This document shows positions 43,505 to 51,650 of a DNA stretch of 64,000 nucleotides, piece after piece. The DNA is taken from positions 7,666-71,665 of the forward strand of contig CASFTB010000001.1 of the NCBI GenBank assembly GCA_949297575.1, written 5' to 3'. This stretch comes from an uncultured Bacillota bacterium (GTDB lineage Bacteria; Bacillota; Clostridia; Christensenellales; Borkfalkiaceae). Every line of letters begins with the position of its first letter. The first letter of the stretch is position 1. The notes under the pieces were generated by a model. The model was not told where the DNA came from and ran no database searches. It worked only from the letters and a program-made list of their open reading frames with translations. Made by a program: the position numbers and the translations under genes.

Positions 43505-44455
43505 TCACCTCTCCCGCGCCATGGCGCACAGCGCGCGCACGAACAGAGCCTTCTGCGCCGCCTGCCGCCTGAAAGCGCCGCGGTAGCGCAGCGAAGTTTC
43601 GTGTGCGGCGCGGTCGAGCATGTGTTTTTTCGCCATCGCGGCGCCGCTGCCGCTCGGCCTGAACCTGCCCGCGGTGTACCTGACCGCGAGGGCGGAGAGG
43701 GCGGCGGCATCCTGTTTGCCGAAGGCGTCCTTTGCCGCGGCGTAGTCCGCCGCGAGCGCGGGCGCGTGTTTTTTGAGGACGGGCGCAAGGTCGAAGCTCT
43801 CTTTCTCGAAACAGGCGGCAAATCCGCCCACGGAGATGCGGAATCCGTCTTTTTCGTCCGGTTCGGAGATCTCGTCAAAGAGGGCGAGATACAGCTGCCA
43901 CAGCGCGAAGAAGGGCGCATCCGCCTCGGAGAGGATGCCCAGCTCTTCCTTTTCCGCAAGGCAGGGCAGGCACAGCTCTTCCATGGAGGGGAAGTATTCG
44001 CCCGGGTCTTTGGGCAGGCGCAGCTTTTTGCGCTTCAGCTCCGTCTCGGGGAGGGAATAGGCCTGCGCGCGCGCCTCCGCGAGCTTGTCGGCGATACAGT
44101 CCTTTGCGGGCAGGATGCCGCACGGCTCGGTGCGCGCGTCGCGGAAGAGAAAGCGTGCCTTACCCGCATCCGTCGTCAGCTCGTATTCGTACAGGCCGCC
44201 CTTCTTGCGCAGGGCATAGCCCGTAAAACGCGCGGTGTCCTCGCCCATATCGCAGGAAAAGTCCTGCACGCCCTCGAACACGGCGTTGAGCACGCAGGAA
44301 GAGAGCAGCAGGGGCAGCAGCACCGCCTTGCCCGCCTTGAAGGGCGGGCGCAGTTCGCAGCCGCGCAGGTCGCAGAACGCAAATTTGTTCTGTTCGGTGA
44401 TGACGGGGAAATCTTCCGCCTTGATGCCCTCGGGCAGGGCAAACAGTTTGTCCAT
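43505..44455 (-). CDS. unknown soluble protein before tatD
   Basis: A 316-residue protein I do not recognise. It is soluble, with no signal or membrane helices and several isolated cysteines (CDLRGCEL near 30, LCLPCLAEKEELG near 165). The C-terminal 60 residues are basic and helical. It heads the coupled unit with tatD and the radical SAM gene and has a good promoter at 44532-44560. The ATG at 44453-44455 has only a weak G-rich site; other starts are possible. Confidence 0.65.
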   Translation of the reverse strand: MDKLFALPEGIKAEDFPVITEQNKFAFCDLRGCELRPPFKAGKAVLLPLLLSSCVLNAVFEGVQDFSCDMGEDTARFTGYALRKKGGLYEYELTTDAGKARFLFRDARTEPCGILPAKDCIADKLAEARAQAYSLPETELKRKKLRLPKDPGEYFPSMEELCLPCLAEKEELGILSEADAPFFALWQLYLALFDEISEPDEKDGFRISVGGFAACFEKESFDLAPVLKKHAPALAADYAAAKDAFGKQDAAALSALAVRYTAGRFRPSGSGAAMAKKHMLDRAAHETSLRYRGAFRRQAAQKALFVRALCAMARER

Positions 44456-44531
44456 GGCTTGCAGCGCGCCCCCGCCGCGTGCGGGGAGGGCGCTTCCTCC
44501 GTAAAAGATGCGGGCGGATGCCCGTACCTTT

Positions 44532-44560
44532 ATTGTACCCTTTTTTGCGCCGCCCGTCAA
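44532..44560 (-). promoter_or_regulatory. promoter of unknown-tatD-rSAM unit
   Basis: Minus-strand TTGACG (plus 44555-44560), 17-base spacer, TACAAT (plus 44532-44537). Confidence 0.75.
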
Positions 44561-44666
44561 CAAAAATGCGCGAGGGCTCGCCGTTGTTCCCTTTTTGTCT
44601 CCCGCGGATGCGGAAAGCCCCGCCTTGCGGCTTGCGCCGCGCGGCAGGGCGGGAGGTGGGCTTCGG

Positions 44667-46577
44667 TCAGGCGCCCTGCCAGGGCAGGGTTTCCGTGTAG
44701 ATCCCCACAGGGGTCACGACGTACAGGCAGCCGTCGATGATCGTCGCGCGCGTCTCGTCGCAGCTGTAATATTCTTCGAGGGGAAGGGCGAGCAGCTCGT
44801 TCAGCCCGTAACCGTCATAGTGCAGCAGCACGTAGCAATCCCGCCGTGCGGAGGCGCCGCCCTCGTAGTCGTCGATGTGCAGGCCGATCAGCCCGTTTTC
44901 GCGGTCGATGTAATAGGCCTTGTACTCTTCGGAAAAGTCTGCGTTCCTCTCGTAGGAAGCGACGGGCAGAACGGCGTCTGGCGCGCGTTCGTACACCTCT
45001 ATTTTCAGGTCGAAGTCGTCGTTGCGGCCGATGCCGAGCAGGGTGCCGCCCGTAAAGTCGACGAGGGAGAGCGAATACCCGGGGATGGTTCCCGTGTCCG
45101 TATAGGTGATGTTCGCAAGGTCTGTCAGGTCGATGTGGAACACGGGATCTTCAACGAAGACCGATTCGTACTCGATCGCCGTGCACACCCAGGCGGCGCC
45201 CTCCTCGAACCGCACCGAGATGGCGCTCTCGCCCGCGGGCGCGAACCGCTCGAGGGAGGCGGCCGTCTCGAAGGTTTCAAGGTCGATGACGAACAGCGAG
45301 GCGCTCTTCATATACTCCTCGTGGGGCAGCGCGGCGGCGTCGCCCGCGTATTCGAGGAGGCCGGCGTCCGTCGAAGTCACGACGCGCAGCATCCCGTCCT
45401 GTTCGTCCATAAAGTACTGGTTGCGCACCTCGCCGGGCACGTCTGCACTGCCCGCCTCGCGCAGCCCGCCGCCCGCGTAGGAGATGCAGGAGATCTCCGT
45501 GCGCGCCTCGCGGTAGGTGTAGCTCACCGTCTCTCCGTCGGCAGACGTGTCCGCCGTATAGCCGCGCGTGACGAAGATGTTGCCCTGCGAGACGTATACC
45601 TCTTCGGAGAAGGAGAGGAGGGCGACGTGCCCTTTGACGGCGAGGTCGGAGCCTAAGCGGCAGAGCACGGTGTAGCGCGCGGCGTCCGCGTTTTCGGGGG
45701 CGACGATGTCCGCCATGGGCAGGCTCTCGAGGGCGCCGTACGCCCCCGCCTGCGGCAGGAACTGCGCCTCGTCCGAAAAGTCCGGGTTGCTCCGCACCGC
45801 GAAGTTGGAGATGAGCAGAAAGTCTTCCCCCGCCTTGCGCGAGGTCACGTAGTCGCCCGAAAGGTAGGTGCGGCGCACCTCCTTCATGTGCGCGGGGTCG
45901 GAGACGTCCACCGAGATGGCGGCTGTGTACCGCTGCTGCTGCTCGTATGCCCACTGCACGGTAAAGACGGTCGCCGTCTTCCCGTCCTCGCTCAGGTACA
46001 GCTCGAGCTCGCTGTTCGCGGGGAAGTACGCTTTGCCCTCGGGGGCGATCTCCAGCCGCGAACACAGCGCGCTCTGCGTTCCGCCGATGGTGTAGGCGAG
46101 GAGGGAGAGGCGGTTGCTGTCGTCCTGCCGCACGTAAAAGATGTGGCTTTGCGTGCGCTTGAACAGGTCGCCTTCGATGACGCCCGCCTCCTGGTTGTCC
46201 GTCACCTCCGCGTAGGCGCTCCCGCCGTTTCCTTCGTCGGGGGCGACGGCCTCGCCGCCCATGCCGTCGGAGTTGTTGGATCCGGAGAACAGGTCGCCGA
46301 ACCACGCCTCGAAGTTGTTCTTATACTGCGGCGCGCGGTAGGTGAGCGCGTTGAGTTGCTGCATCAGCCCGTAATATTCGCTGCCCGCGTAGCGCGAGAG
46401 GTCGGGCAGACCCGAAGGGTAGGGGAGAAAGAGCAGCAGATTGAGGGCGAGCACGAGGATGAGGAACCCCGCGGTGACGGAGAGGAGCCACGCCCTCTTC
46501 GACCTGCGGGCGGCGCTCTCGCGCTGCGCCTCCGCCCGCCGTAAAATTTCTTCCGTGCGCTGTTCAGATGTCTTCAT
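44667..46577 (-). CDS. membrane-anchored beta-propeller protein, sigma-factor partner
   Basis: A 636-residue protein. A cytoplasmic basic N-terminus (1-28), one transmembrane helix (about 29-52), a linker, and an extracellular beta-propeller from about 120 carrying the family signature TDNQEAGVIEGDLFKRT. Propeller proteins of this family (PF09826) occur as surface sensors. Its ATG overlaps the ECF sigma gene by 14 bases, so it is the probable membrane regulator of that sigma factor. The cytoplasmic part is only about 28 residues, short for a classical anti-sigma domain. Confidence 0.8.
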   Translation of the reverse strand: MKTSEQRTEEILRRAEAQRESAARRSKRAWLLSVTAGFLILVLALNLLLFLPYPSGLPDLSRYAGSEYYGLMQQLNALTYRAPQYKNNFEAWFGDLFSGSNNSDGMGGEAVAPDEGNGGSAYAEVTDNQEAGVIEGDLFKRTQSHIFYVRQDDSNRLSLLAYTIGGTQSALCSRLEIAPEGKAYFPANSELELYLSEDGKTATVFTVQWAYEQQQRYTAAISVDVSDPAHMKEVRRTYLSGDYVTSRKAGEDFLLISNFAVRSNPDFSDEAQFLPQAGAYGALESLPMADIVAPENADAARYTVLCRLGSDLAVKGHVALLSFSEEVYVSQGNIFVTRGYTADTSADGETVSYTYREARTEISCISYAGGGLREAGSADVPGEVRNQYFMDEQDGMLRVVTSTDAGLLEYAGDAAALPHEEYMKSASLFVIDLETFETAASLERFAPAGESAISVRFEEGAAWVCTAIEYESVFVEDPVFHIDLTDLANITYTDTGTIPGYSLSLVDFTGGTLLGIGRNDDFDLKIEVYERAPDAVLPVASYERNADFSEEYKAYYIDRENGLIGLHIDDYEGGASARRDCYVLLHYDGYGLNELLALPLEEYYSCDETRATIIDGCLYVVTPVGIYTETLPWQGA

Positions 46578-47124
46578 GAGAAAAACCTCCCTTTAAAAGG
46601 ATGCGCCGAAGTGCGGAGCGCGCGCGGGCGAGCAGGTTGTATACCTGTTTGACGCTCTTTTTGAGGATGCGGCAGATCTGCTTCACCGAAAACCCGTCGA
46701 AGTAGCACAGGTACAGCACCTCTTTGTAGGGTGCGGGGAGCCTCTGCAAGCTCGCGTACAGCGCTTCGTTGCGTTCCCTGGCGAACACGCCCACGTCTCC
46801 CTCTGCGCCGGCAAGCACGTTTTCCAGCCCCGTCAGGGAGCGCGAATTCCCGTGTTTGCGCAGGTAGTCTATGCTCCTGTTGCGCGCGATGGCGTAGAGG
46901 TAGGTGCGGAACTTGGCGTCCTCGCGGAACTTTTTGCGCTTGACGATGAGCGCGGCAAAGGTATCTGCCGTCACGTCCTCCGCGGCGGCGTCGTCCTTTA
47001 CGATGCAGTAGGCAAAGCGCGTCAGCGCGTCGCCGTGCAGCTTTACCAGCTCTTCGAGCGCCCCGCCGTCGCCTTCGAGGAAGGCGCGGTACAGCGCCGC
47101 GCTGCGGTCCGTACACTCGGTCAT
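46564..47124 (-). CDS. ECF-type RNA polymerase sigma factor
   Basis: A 186-residue sigma-70 family protein of the ECF class. Region 2 is at about 15-90 (LTRFAYCIVKDDAAAEDVTADTFAAL, KFRTYLYAIARNRSIDYLRK). Region 4 is at about 120-178 (LPAPYKEVLYLCYFDGFSVKQICRILKKSVKQVYNLLARARSAL, HTH). The ATG at 47122-47124 follows GAGAGGTG. It is translationally coupled to the membrane propeller protein. I could not find a convincing ECF-type autoregulatory promoter upstream. Confidence 0.92.
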   Translation of the reverse strand: MTECTDRSAALYRAFLEGDGGALEELVKLHGDALTRFAYCIVKDDAAAEDVTADTFAALIVKRKKFREDAKFRTYLYAIARNRSIDYLRKHGNSRSLTGLENVLAGAEGDVGVFARERNEALYASLQRLPAPYKEVLYLCYFDGFSVKQICRILKKSVKQVYNLLARARSALRRILLKGGFSHEDI

Positions 47125-47495
47125 TTTTCCACCTCTCACTTATGAAACGGACGAACCCGCGTTTTTACTCACGAATTAACGAAAAGAATTTCTGAAAAAT
47201 GCTGTAAATGTATGAAAAAAATTGCGGCGGTCGCGGGCTTCTGCCCGCGGCCGCCGCAAGCGGGGCGCTCGGCGCGACCCCTGCAAGCAAGTTGCTTAGC
47301 GCACTCCTTCGAGATGACAAAGGGGACACTGCGCCTTCATTCACGAAAATCTCGCTGCGCTGCGACTTTCCGTGAGTCTGCAGTTTTATATTTATTATGA
47401 TTACCCGCGCAAGCAAAAACCGCTATTTTAATTTCCTGCAAAAGCAAAAACCGCGCTTTTTGCTTTTGCGCACTGCGCCGCGCGGGCGGCGTTTT
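47125..47495. other. intergenic region between sigma gene and repeat D
   Basis: No gene. It holds several imperfect inverted repeats: a GC-rich hairpin near 47224-47252, a CACGGAAAG/CTTTTCGTG-like pair around 47342-47374, and AGCAAAAA/TTTTTGCT at 47448-47470. The last resembles the hairpin next to copy B, so the element D may extend into it. Confidence 0.5.
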
Positions 47496-47650
47496 GGAGA
47501 AAGGTGAATGCGGCGCGCATCTTTTAAGGTGTGCCCCTAAAAAGCGCGCCGCAGAGGAAAACCTCCGCTGTCCCGAGCATAGCGAGGGCGGTGGGGTTGT
47601 CCTCAATTCGCAGAATTTCGCAGGCGTCAGCTCGCCGAGAAATTCGCGAG
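47496..47650 (-). repeat. AGCTGA-loop structured element, copy D
   Basis: On the minus strand it starts within a few bases of the metG stop. Hairpin I has stem GAATTTC/GAAATTC with inner GGCG/CGCC (47613-47645) and loop AGCTGA. Hairpin II is GAGGACAACC/GGTTTTCCTC (47554-47563 with 47595-47604). Hairpin III is a perfect 10-bp stem (47509-47518 with 47544-47553) with GGGGCACAC in the loop. The tail is TTCACCTTTCTCC. It is the closest relative of copy B. Confidence 0.8.
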
Positions 47651-47653
47651 AAG

Positions 47654-49618
47654 TCAATAGATCCCGCTTCCGTCCGCGATGTCGCTTTCGGGAGAAACGA
47701 GGCAGAGGTTGCCGTCCGCGTCCTCCGCGCACAGGATCATGCCCTCGCTGAGGATGCCGCGCAGCTTGGCGGGCTTGAGGTTTGTCACCACGATGACGCG
47801 CTTGCCCACCATCTGTTCGGGGGTGTAGAACTTGGCGATGCCGCTCACTACCGTGCGCGTTTCGTTGCCCAGCCGGACGGTGTTTTTCAAAAGTTTGTCG
47901 CTCTTTTCCACCTTTTCGGAGGCGATCACCACGCCCACCTGCATGCGCACCTTGCCGAAATCGTCGATGGAGATCTCGGCGGGGTATGCGGGCGCGTGGC
48001 TCGCTTTTTTGGGGGCGCTTTCGGTTTTTTGCGCCTTTGCCGCCTCGGCATGCAGCGCCTCGTAGGCGGCTTCCACGTCCTTGTAGTTCCTGCGCTCGAA
48101 CAGGTGCGTTTCGGCGGGGGAGACCTTCGTGCCGTTTTTCAGCAGCCCGAATTTGCCCAGCTTCGCATACTCGCGCTGCTTTGCGCCGAACTGCGCGAAC
48201 ACCTTTTCCGCCGTCGCGGGCAGGAAGGGCTGCAGCAGCGAAGTCGCGATGAGGATGCTTTCCGAAAGGTTGTACAGCACGGTGGAGAGCCTGTCCTTTT
48301 TCGCCTCGTCTTTGGCGAGCGCCCAGGGCGCCGTCTCGTCGATGTACTTGTTGCAGCGGCGCAGGAAGGAGAAGATCTCGCCCAGCGCGTCGGAAATTTT
48401 AAATTCATCCATTTTGGCGGTGACCTTGCCGCACAGCGCCTCCGCCATTTCTTTGAGTTCCCCGTCTACGGGTTCGGCGGCGCCCGCATCGCGCAGTTCC
48501 CCTCCGAAATATCTGAGCGCCATCGCCGCCGTGCGGGAAACGAGGTTGCCGTAGGTGTTGGCGAGGTCGGAATTGATGCGGTCGTTGATCAGCTCCCAGG
48601 TGATGTTCCCGTCGCCGTCGAAGGGCATGTCGTTCAAAACAAAGTAGCGCACCGCGTCCACGCCGAAAATGTTGACCAGCTCGTCCGCGTAGATGACGTT
48701 GCCGCGAGACTTGCTCATCTTGTCGCCGCCCATCAGCAGCCACGGGTGCCCGAACACCTGCTTGGGCAGGGGCAGCCCCAGCGCCATGAGGAAGATGGGC
48801 CAGTAGATGGTGTGGAAGCGGATGATGTCCTTGCCGATGACGTGCACGTCGGCGGGCCAGTATTTTTTAAACAGTTCGCCCGAATTTCCGTCCGCGTCGT
48901 AGCCGAGCCCCGTGATATAGTTGGTCAGCGCGTCCAGCCACACGTACACGACGTGTTTGGGGTCGAAATCGACGGGGATGCCCCATTTGAAGGAGGTGCG
49001 CGAGACGCACAGATCCTGCAATCCCGGTTTCAGGAAATTGTTGACCATCTCGTTTTTGCGCGAGAGGGGGGTGATGAATGCGGGGTGCTCGTCGTAATAT
49101 TGCAGCAGGCGGTCGGCGTATTTGCTCATGCGGAAGAAGTACGCCTCTTCTTTGGCGGGCTTGACCTCCCTGCCGCAGTCGGGGCACTTGCCGTCCTTGA
49201 GCTGCGAAGGGGTCCAGAAGGATTCGCAGGGCGTGCAGTACATCCCTTCGTAGGAGCCCTTGTAGATGTCTCCCTGTTCGTACAATTTTTTGAAGATCTT
49301 CTGCACCTGCTTTTCGTGGTCTTCGTCGGTGGTGCGGATGAATTTGTCGTAAGAGACGTTCATCAGGTCCCAGATGCGCCTGATCTCCCGAGCGACGCCG
49401 TCCACGAACTGTTTGGGCGTGACGCCCGCGGCCGCTGCCTTCTCCTCGATCTTCTGCCCGTGCTCGTCCGTGCCCGTCTGAAAACGCACGTCAAAGCCCT
49501 GGTAGCGCTTGAAGCGCGCGATGGCGTCCGTGAGCACGATCTCGTAGGTGTTGCCGATGTGCGGCTTGCCCGAGGTGTAGGCGATCGCCGTCGTGATGTA
49601 ATAGGGGGTCTTAGCCAT
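47654..49618 (-). CDS. metG: methionyl-tRNA synthetase
   Basis: A 654-residue MetRS. The Rossmann core has the HIGH-like PHIGN near 19, zinc cysteines CTPC and CPDC near 125-145 and KMSKSRGNV near 298. The C-terminal OB-fold tRNA-binding domain (about 550-654) has the FGKVRMQVGVVIASEKVEKSDKLL pattern. It charges both tRNA-Met species. It has its own promoter at 49654-49682, and the start follows GGGAGG. The leader is too short for a T-box. Confidence 0.96.
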   Translation of the reverse strand: MAKTPYYITTAIAYTSGKPHIGNTYEIVLTDAIARFKRYQGFDVRFQTGTDEHGQKIEEKAAAAGVTPKQFVDGVAREIRRIWDLMNVSYDKFIRTTDEDHEKQVQKIFKKLYEQGDIYKGSYEGMYCTPCESFWTPSQLKDGKCPDCGREVKPAKEEAYFFRMSKYADRLLQYYDEHPAFITPLSRKNEMVNNFLKPGLQDLCVSRTSFKWGIPVDFDPKHVVYVWLDALTNYITGLGYDADGNSGELFKKYWPADVHVIGKDIIRFHTIYWPIFLMALGLPLPKQVFGHPWLLMGGDKMSKSRGNVIYADELVNIFGVDAVRYFVLNDMPFDGDGNITWELINDRINSDLANTYGNLVSRTAAMALRYFGGELRDAGAAEPVDGELKEMAEALCGKVTAKMDEFKISDALGEIFSFLRRCNKYIDETAPWALAKDEAKKDRLSTVLYNLSESILIATSLLQPFLPATAEKVFAQFGAKQREYAKLGKFGLLKNGTKVSPAETHLFERRNYKDVEAAYEALHAEAAKAQKTESAPKKASHAPAYPAEISIDDFGKVRMQVGVVIASEKVEKSDKLLKNTVRLGNETRTVVSGIAKFYTPEQMVGKRVIVVTNLKPAKLRGILSEGMILCAEDADGNLCLVSPESDIADGSGIY

Positions 49619-49653
49619 TTTTCTGCCTCCCTTGCAGTCGTTGTCTGTCCCTT

Positions 49654-49682
49654 ATTATAGCGCATTTTGCCGCCGATGTAAA
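49654..49682 (-). promoter_or_regulatory. promoter of metG
   Basis: Minus-strand TTTACA (plus 49677-49682), 17-base spacer, TATAAT (plus 49654-49659). Confidence 0.75.
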
Positions 49683-49714
49683 ACTTTTTTGGGGCGGGCG
49701 GGGAGAAAAGAGCG

Positions 49715-49743
49715 CATATCTTGTCCGCCCGCGGCATAGGGAT
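49715..49743 (+). promoter_or_regulatory. possible sigma-E-type promoter of spmAB
   Basis: CATAT at 49715-49719 and CATAGGGAT at 49735-49743, spaced by 15 bases, resemble the sporulation sigma-E boxes (-35 near CATATT, -10 CATACAnT). The -10 match is imperfect. spmAB is sigma-E controlled in Bacillus, so the match is plausible but not proven. Confidence 0.4.
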
Positions 49744-49771
49744 AGGGGGAGAGGGAGGAGGTGCTCTTGCC

Positions 49772-50326
49772 GTGAATACCGTGTATCTTGTCGTCTTTGC
49801 CGCGTGCGCCGTCCTGCTCGCCGTGCGCGACCCCGCCGCCTTTCTTCCCGCGCTGCTTTCGGGCGCACAGAACGCGCTGGCGCTCGTCGCCACCCTCGCC
49901 TGTTCGTACGCGGTGTGGATGGGCTTTCTGAAGGTCGCGGAGGATGCGGGCGTGCTGCGCGGCGCGTCCCGCCTCATGAAGCCCTTTCTCGGCAGGCTGC
50001 TGCGCACCAAAGACGAGGAGGCGCTCGCGCCCGTCGCCGTCAACCTCACGGCGAATTTCCTCGGCATGGGCGGCGCGGCGACGGGCACGGGCATCTCGGC
50101 GATGCGCCTTCTGGGCAGGCAGAAAGAGGCGGAATACGCGCGGGCGATGTTCTTCGTGCTCAACTGTTCGGGGCTGCAGCTCTTTTCCACGACGGTGCTC
50201 TCCCTGCGCGCCGCCTGCGGCGCGCAGGCCCCCGCCGATACCGTCCTGCCCATCTTCCTCTCCTCTCTCCTCGCCGCCGCCGTCGGGGCGGCGCTCGTGC
50301 GGCTCGCGTACGGGAGGCGCAGGTGA
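49772..50326 (+). CDS. spmA: spore maturation protein A
   Basis: A 184-residue membrane protein of the SpmA/nucleoside-recognition (Gate) family. It has four or five helices and the conserved GFLKVAEDAGV and LTANFLGMGGAATGTGISAM. With SpmB it is needed for spore core dehydration in Bacillus and Clostridium. The GTG at 49772 is chosen because AGGAGG lies ten bases upstream; the ATG at 49721 would add an unlikely Gly-rich leader that contains the ribosome site. It overlaps spmB. Confidence 0.88.
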   Translation: MNTVYLVVFAACAVLLAVRDPAAFLPALLSGAQNALALVATLACSYAVWMGFLKVAEDAGVLRGASRLMKPFLGRLLRTKDEEALAPVAVNLTANFLGMGGAATGTGISAMRLLGRQKEAEYARAMFFVLNCSGLQLFSTTVLSLRAACGAQAPADTVLPIFLSSLLAAAVGAALVRLAYGRRR

Positions 50327-50829
50327 TCTACGCGCTGCTCGTGCCCGTGCTCTTCATCGCGGTGACGGTGTTCGCCGCCCTCCGCAGGGTGAAGGTGTAC
50401 GACAGCTTTGCCGAGGGCGTCAAGGGGGTGGTGCCCCTGCTCAGATCTCTCTTCCCGTACCTCGCCGCCATCCTCATCCTGGCGGAACTGTTCGAGGCGA
50501 GCGGCCTCTCCGCCGCGCTGGAGCGGGCGCTGGCGCCCGCCTTCTCCTTCCTCGGCATCCCGCAGGAGGTCGCGCCGCTCGTGCTGGTCAAGCCCTTTTC
50601 GGGCAGCGGCGCCGTCGCCCTGCTCTCCGAGATCTTCAAAAAATACGGCGCCGATTCGTACATCGCGCGCTGTGCGAGCGTCGTGTACGCCTCGGGCGAA
50701 ACGGTCTTTTACCTCTCCGCCGTCTACTTCGCGGGATGCAGGAAAAAGCCCGTCCTGCCCATCCTCATCGCGCTGGCGGTCAACTTCCTCGCCGCCGTCT
50801 TCGGGTGCTTTCTCTGCCGCCTCCTGTGA
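50323..50829 (+). CDS. spmB: spore maturation protein B
   Basis: A 168-residue SpmB with several membrane helices and the Gate-domain pattern FAEGVKGVVPLLRSLFPYL, LVKPFSGSGAVALLSEIF and CASVVYASGETVFYL. It partners SpmA. The start is GTG at 50323-50325, overlapping the spmA stop as GTGA behind GGGAGG, which explains why the protein lacks an ATG. Confidence 0.88.
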   Translation: MIYALLVPVLFIAVTVFAALRRVKVYDSFAEGVKGVVPLLRSLFPYLAAILILAELFEASGLSAALERALAPAFSFLGIPQEVAPLVLVKPFSGSGAVALLSEIFKKYGADSYIARCASVVYASGETVFYLSAVYFAGCRKKPVLPILIALAVNFLAAVFGCFLCRLL

Positions 50830-51012
50830 GTGCGGAGGGCGGTGTCAGCAATTCACATTTCACATTTTTTGCGCGGGTGACGGGGAACCTGATGAACGGC
50901 GTTCACGCGGAAAAGCCATTTTTCGGCATTTATCCCGCAAAATTGTGAAAATGATACAAAAAATGAAAAGAAAATTTATCTCAAAAAATTTTTAAAAAAA
51001 GTTTATTTTCGC
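50830..51012. other. AT-rich spacer before small RNA genes
   Basis: No gene is visible. The last 40 bases are A- and T-tracts directly upstream of the first small RNA promoter and may act as an UP element. A similar A/T tract precedes the second promoter at 51380-51440. Confidence 0.5.
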
Positions 51013-51041
51013 TTTACAATTTTTTTTCGGCTTGCTATAAT
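51013..51041 (+). promoter_or_regulatory. promoter of small RNA 1
   Basis: TTTACA 51013-51018, 17-base spacer, TATAAT 51036-51041. The spacer ends in GGCTTGC, exactly as in the second copy. Confidence 0.85.
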
Positions 51042-51047
51042 AAGCGT

Positions 51048-51165
51048 GTAATCAAACGGAACGCGCGATGCTTTCGTTTGGTTACCTGAATTGCTCATCA
51101 TTTTCCCCCTTATCATATATGGATCGGGCGCGAGGCCGCAAGGCTTCGCGCCCGGTTCATCTTTT
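51048..51165 (+). ncRNA. small RNA 1, C-rich sibling pair
   Basis: A predicted ~118-base RNA. A 5' hairpin has GTAA/TTAC and CAAACG/CGTTTG pairs (51049-51084). A small TGA/TCA hairpin follows, then an unpaired stretch containing TTTTCCCCCTTATCA (CCCCC at 51105-51109). The 3' hairpin is 13 bp (51125-51137 with 51142-51154). Shared with copy 2 are the promoter spacing, the opening GTAATCAAACG, a 27-base identical block (51092-51118) and the start of the 3' hairpin. No open frame with a ribosome site is present. Confidence 0.75.
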
Positions 51166-51440
51166 GCCGCGCACTCTTGCCGGCGGGCGGCGCTTCGGCC
51201 GGCGGGAGGAGGGCGGCTCCCGCGCAGCTCCCCGGCGTGCGGCGGGGAGGATGCGTGCCTTTCCGTGCAAAATTTTTTTGTGCACGGTGCGCAATTTTGC
51301 CCGTTTTTGAAAGATTTGCGGTGTAAATAGTTAACATTATTTCCATTCTTTTTCCGCAAAAGGGCAAAAAGTGACAGAAACTTACAAAAATTGCAAAAAA
51401 AATTTTTCCGAAAAAATTTTAAAAAAATTCGTTTTTTTGC
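51166..51440. other. spacer between the two small RNA genes
   Basis: No gene is visible. It contains a GC-rich inverted stretch around 51177-51250 and then A/T tracts leading to the second promoter. Confidence 0.5.
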
Positions 51441-51469
51441 TTTACAAATCGTTTCGGGCTTGCTATAAT
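51441..51469 (+). promoter_or_regulatory. promoter of small RNA 2
   Basis: TTTACA 51441-51446, 17-base spacer ending GGGCTTGC, TATAAT 51464-51469. Confidence 0.85.
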
Positions 51470-51475
51470 ATGCCC

Positions 51476-51591
51476 GTAATCAAACGAAGCGCACCGCTTC
51501 TGCAGTTACGATGAAAGTGCTCATCATTTTCCCCCTTATCATATTGGATCGGGCGCGGAGCTTTGCTCCGCGCCCGATTCCGTTTTTTTTT
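51476..51591 (+). ncRNA. small RNA 2, C-rich sibling pair
   Basis: A predicted ~116-base RNA paralogous to copy 1. The 5' hairpin keeps GTAA/TTAC but pairs GAAGCG with CGCTTC instead of CAAACG with CGTTTG. Next come GATGA/TCATC, the same unpaired C-rich block (CCCCC at 51531-51535) and a terminator hairpin with a 16-base arm (51546-51561 with 51565-51580) and nine T residues. Stem changes with an invariant loop stretch indicate selection on RNA structure. The C-rich stretch could pair with G-rich Shine-Dalgarno sites. Confidence 0.8.
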
Positions 51592-51650
51592 GATCCGCCC
51601 GCGTCTGCCCCGGGGGGGGCGCAGGGCGGACGGGTTTTACGGCATGGGGG

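Noticed and set aside
51068-51330. Short reading frames through the first small RNA region
   Set aside because: They lack ribosome sites, are not kept in the paralogous second copy and cross the 3' hairpin.
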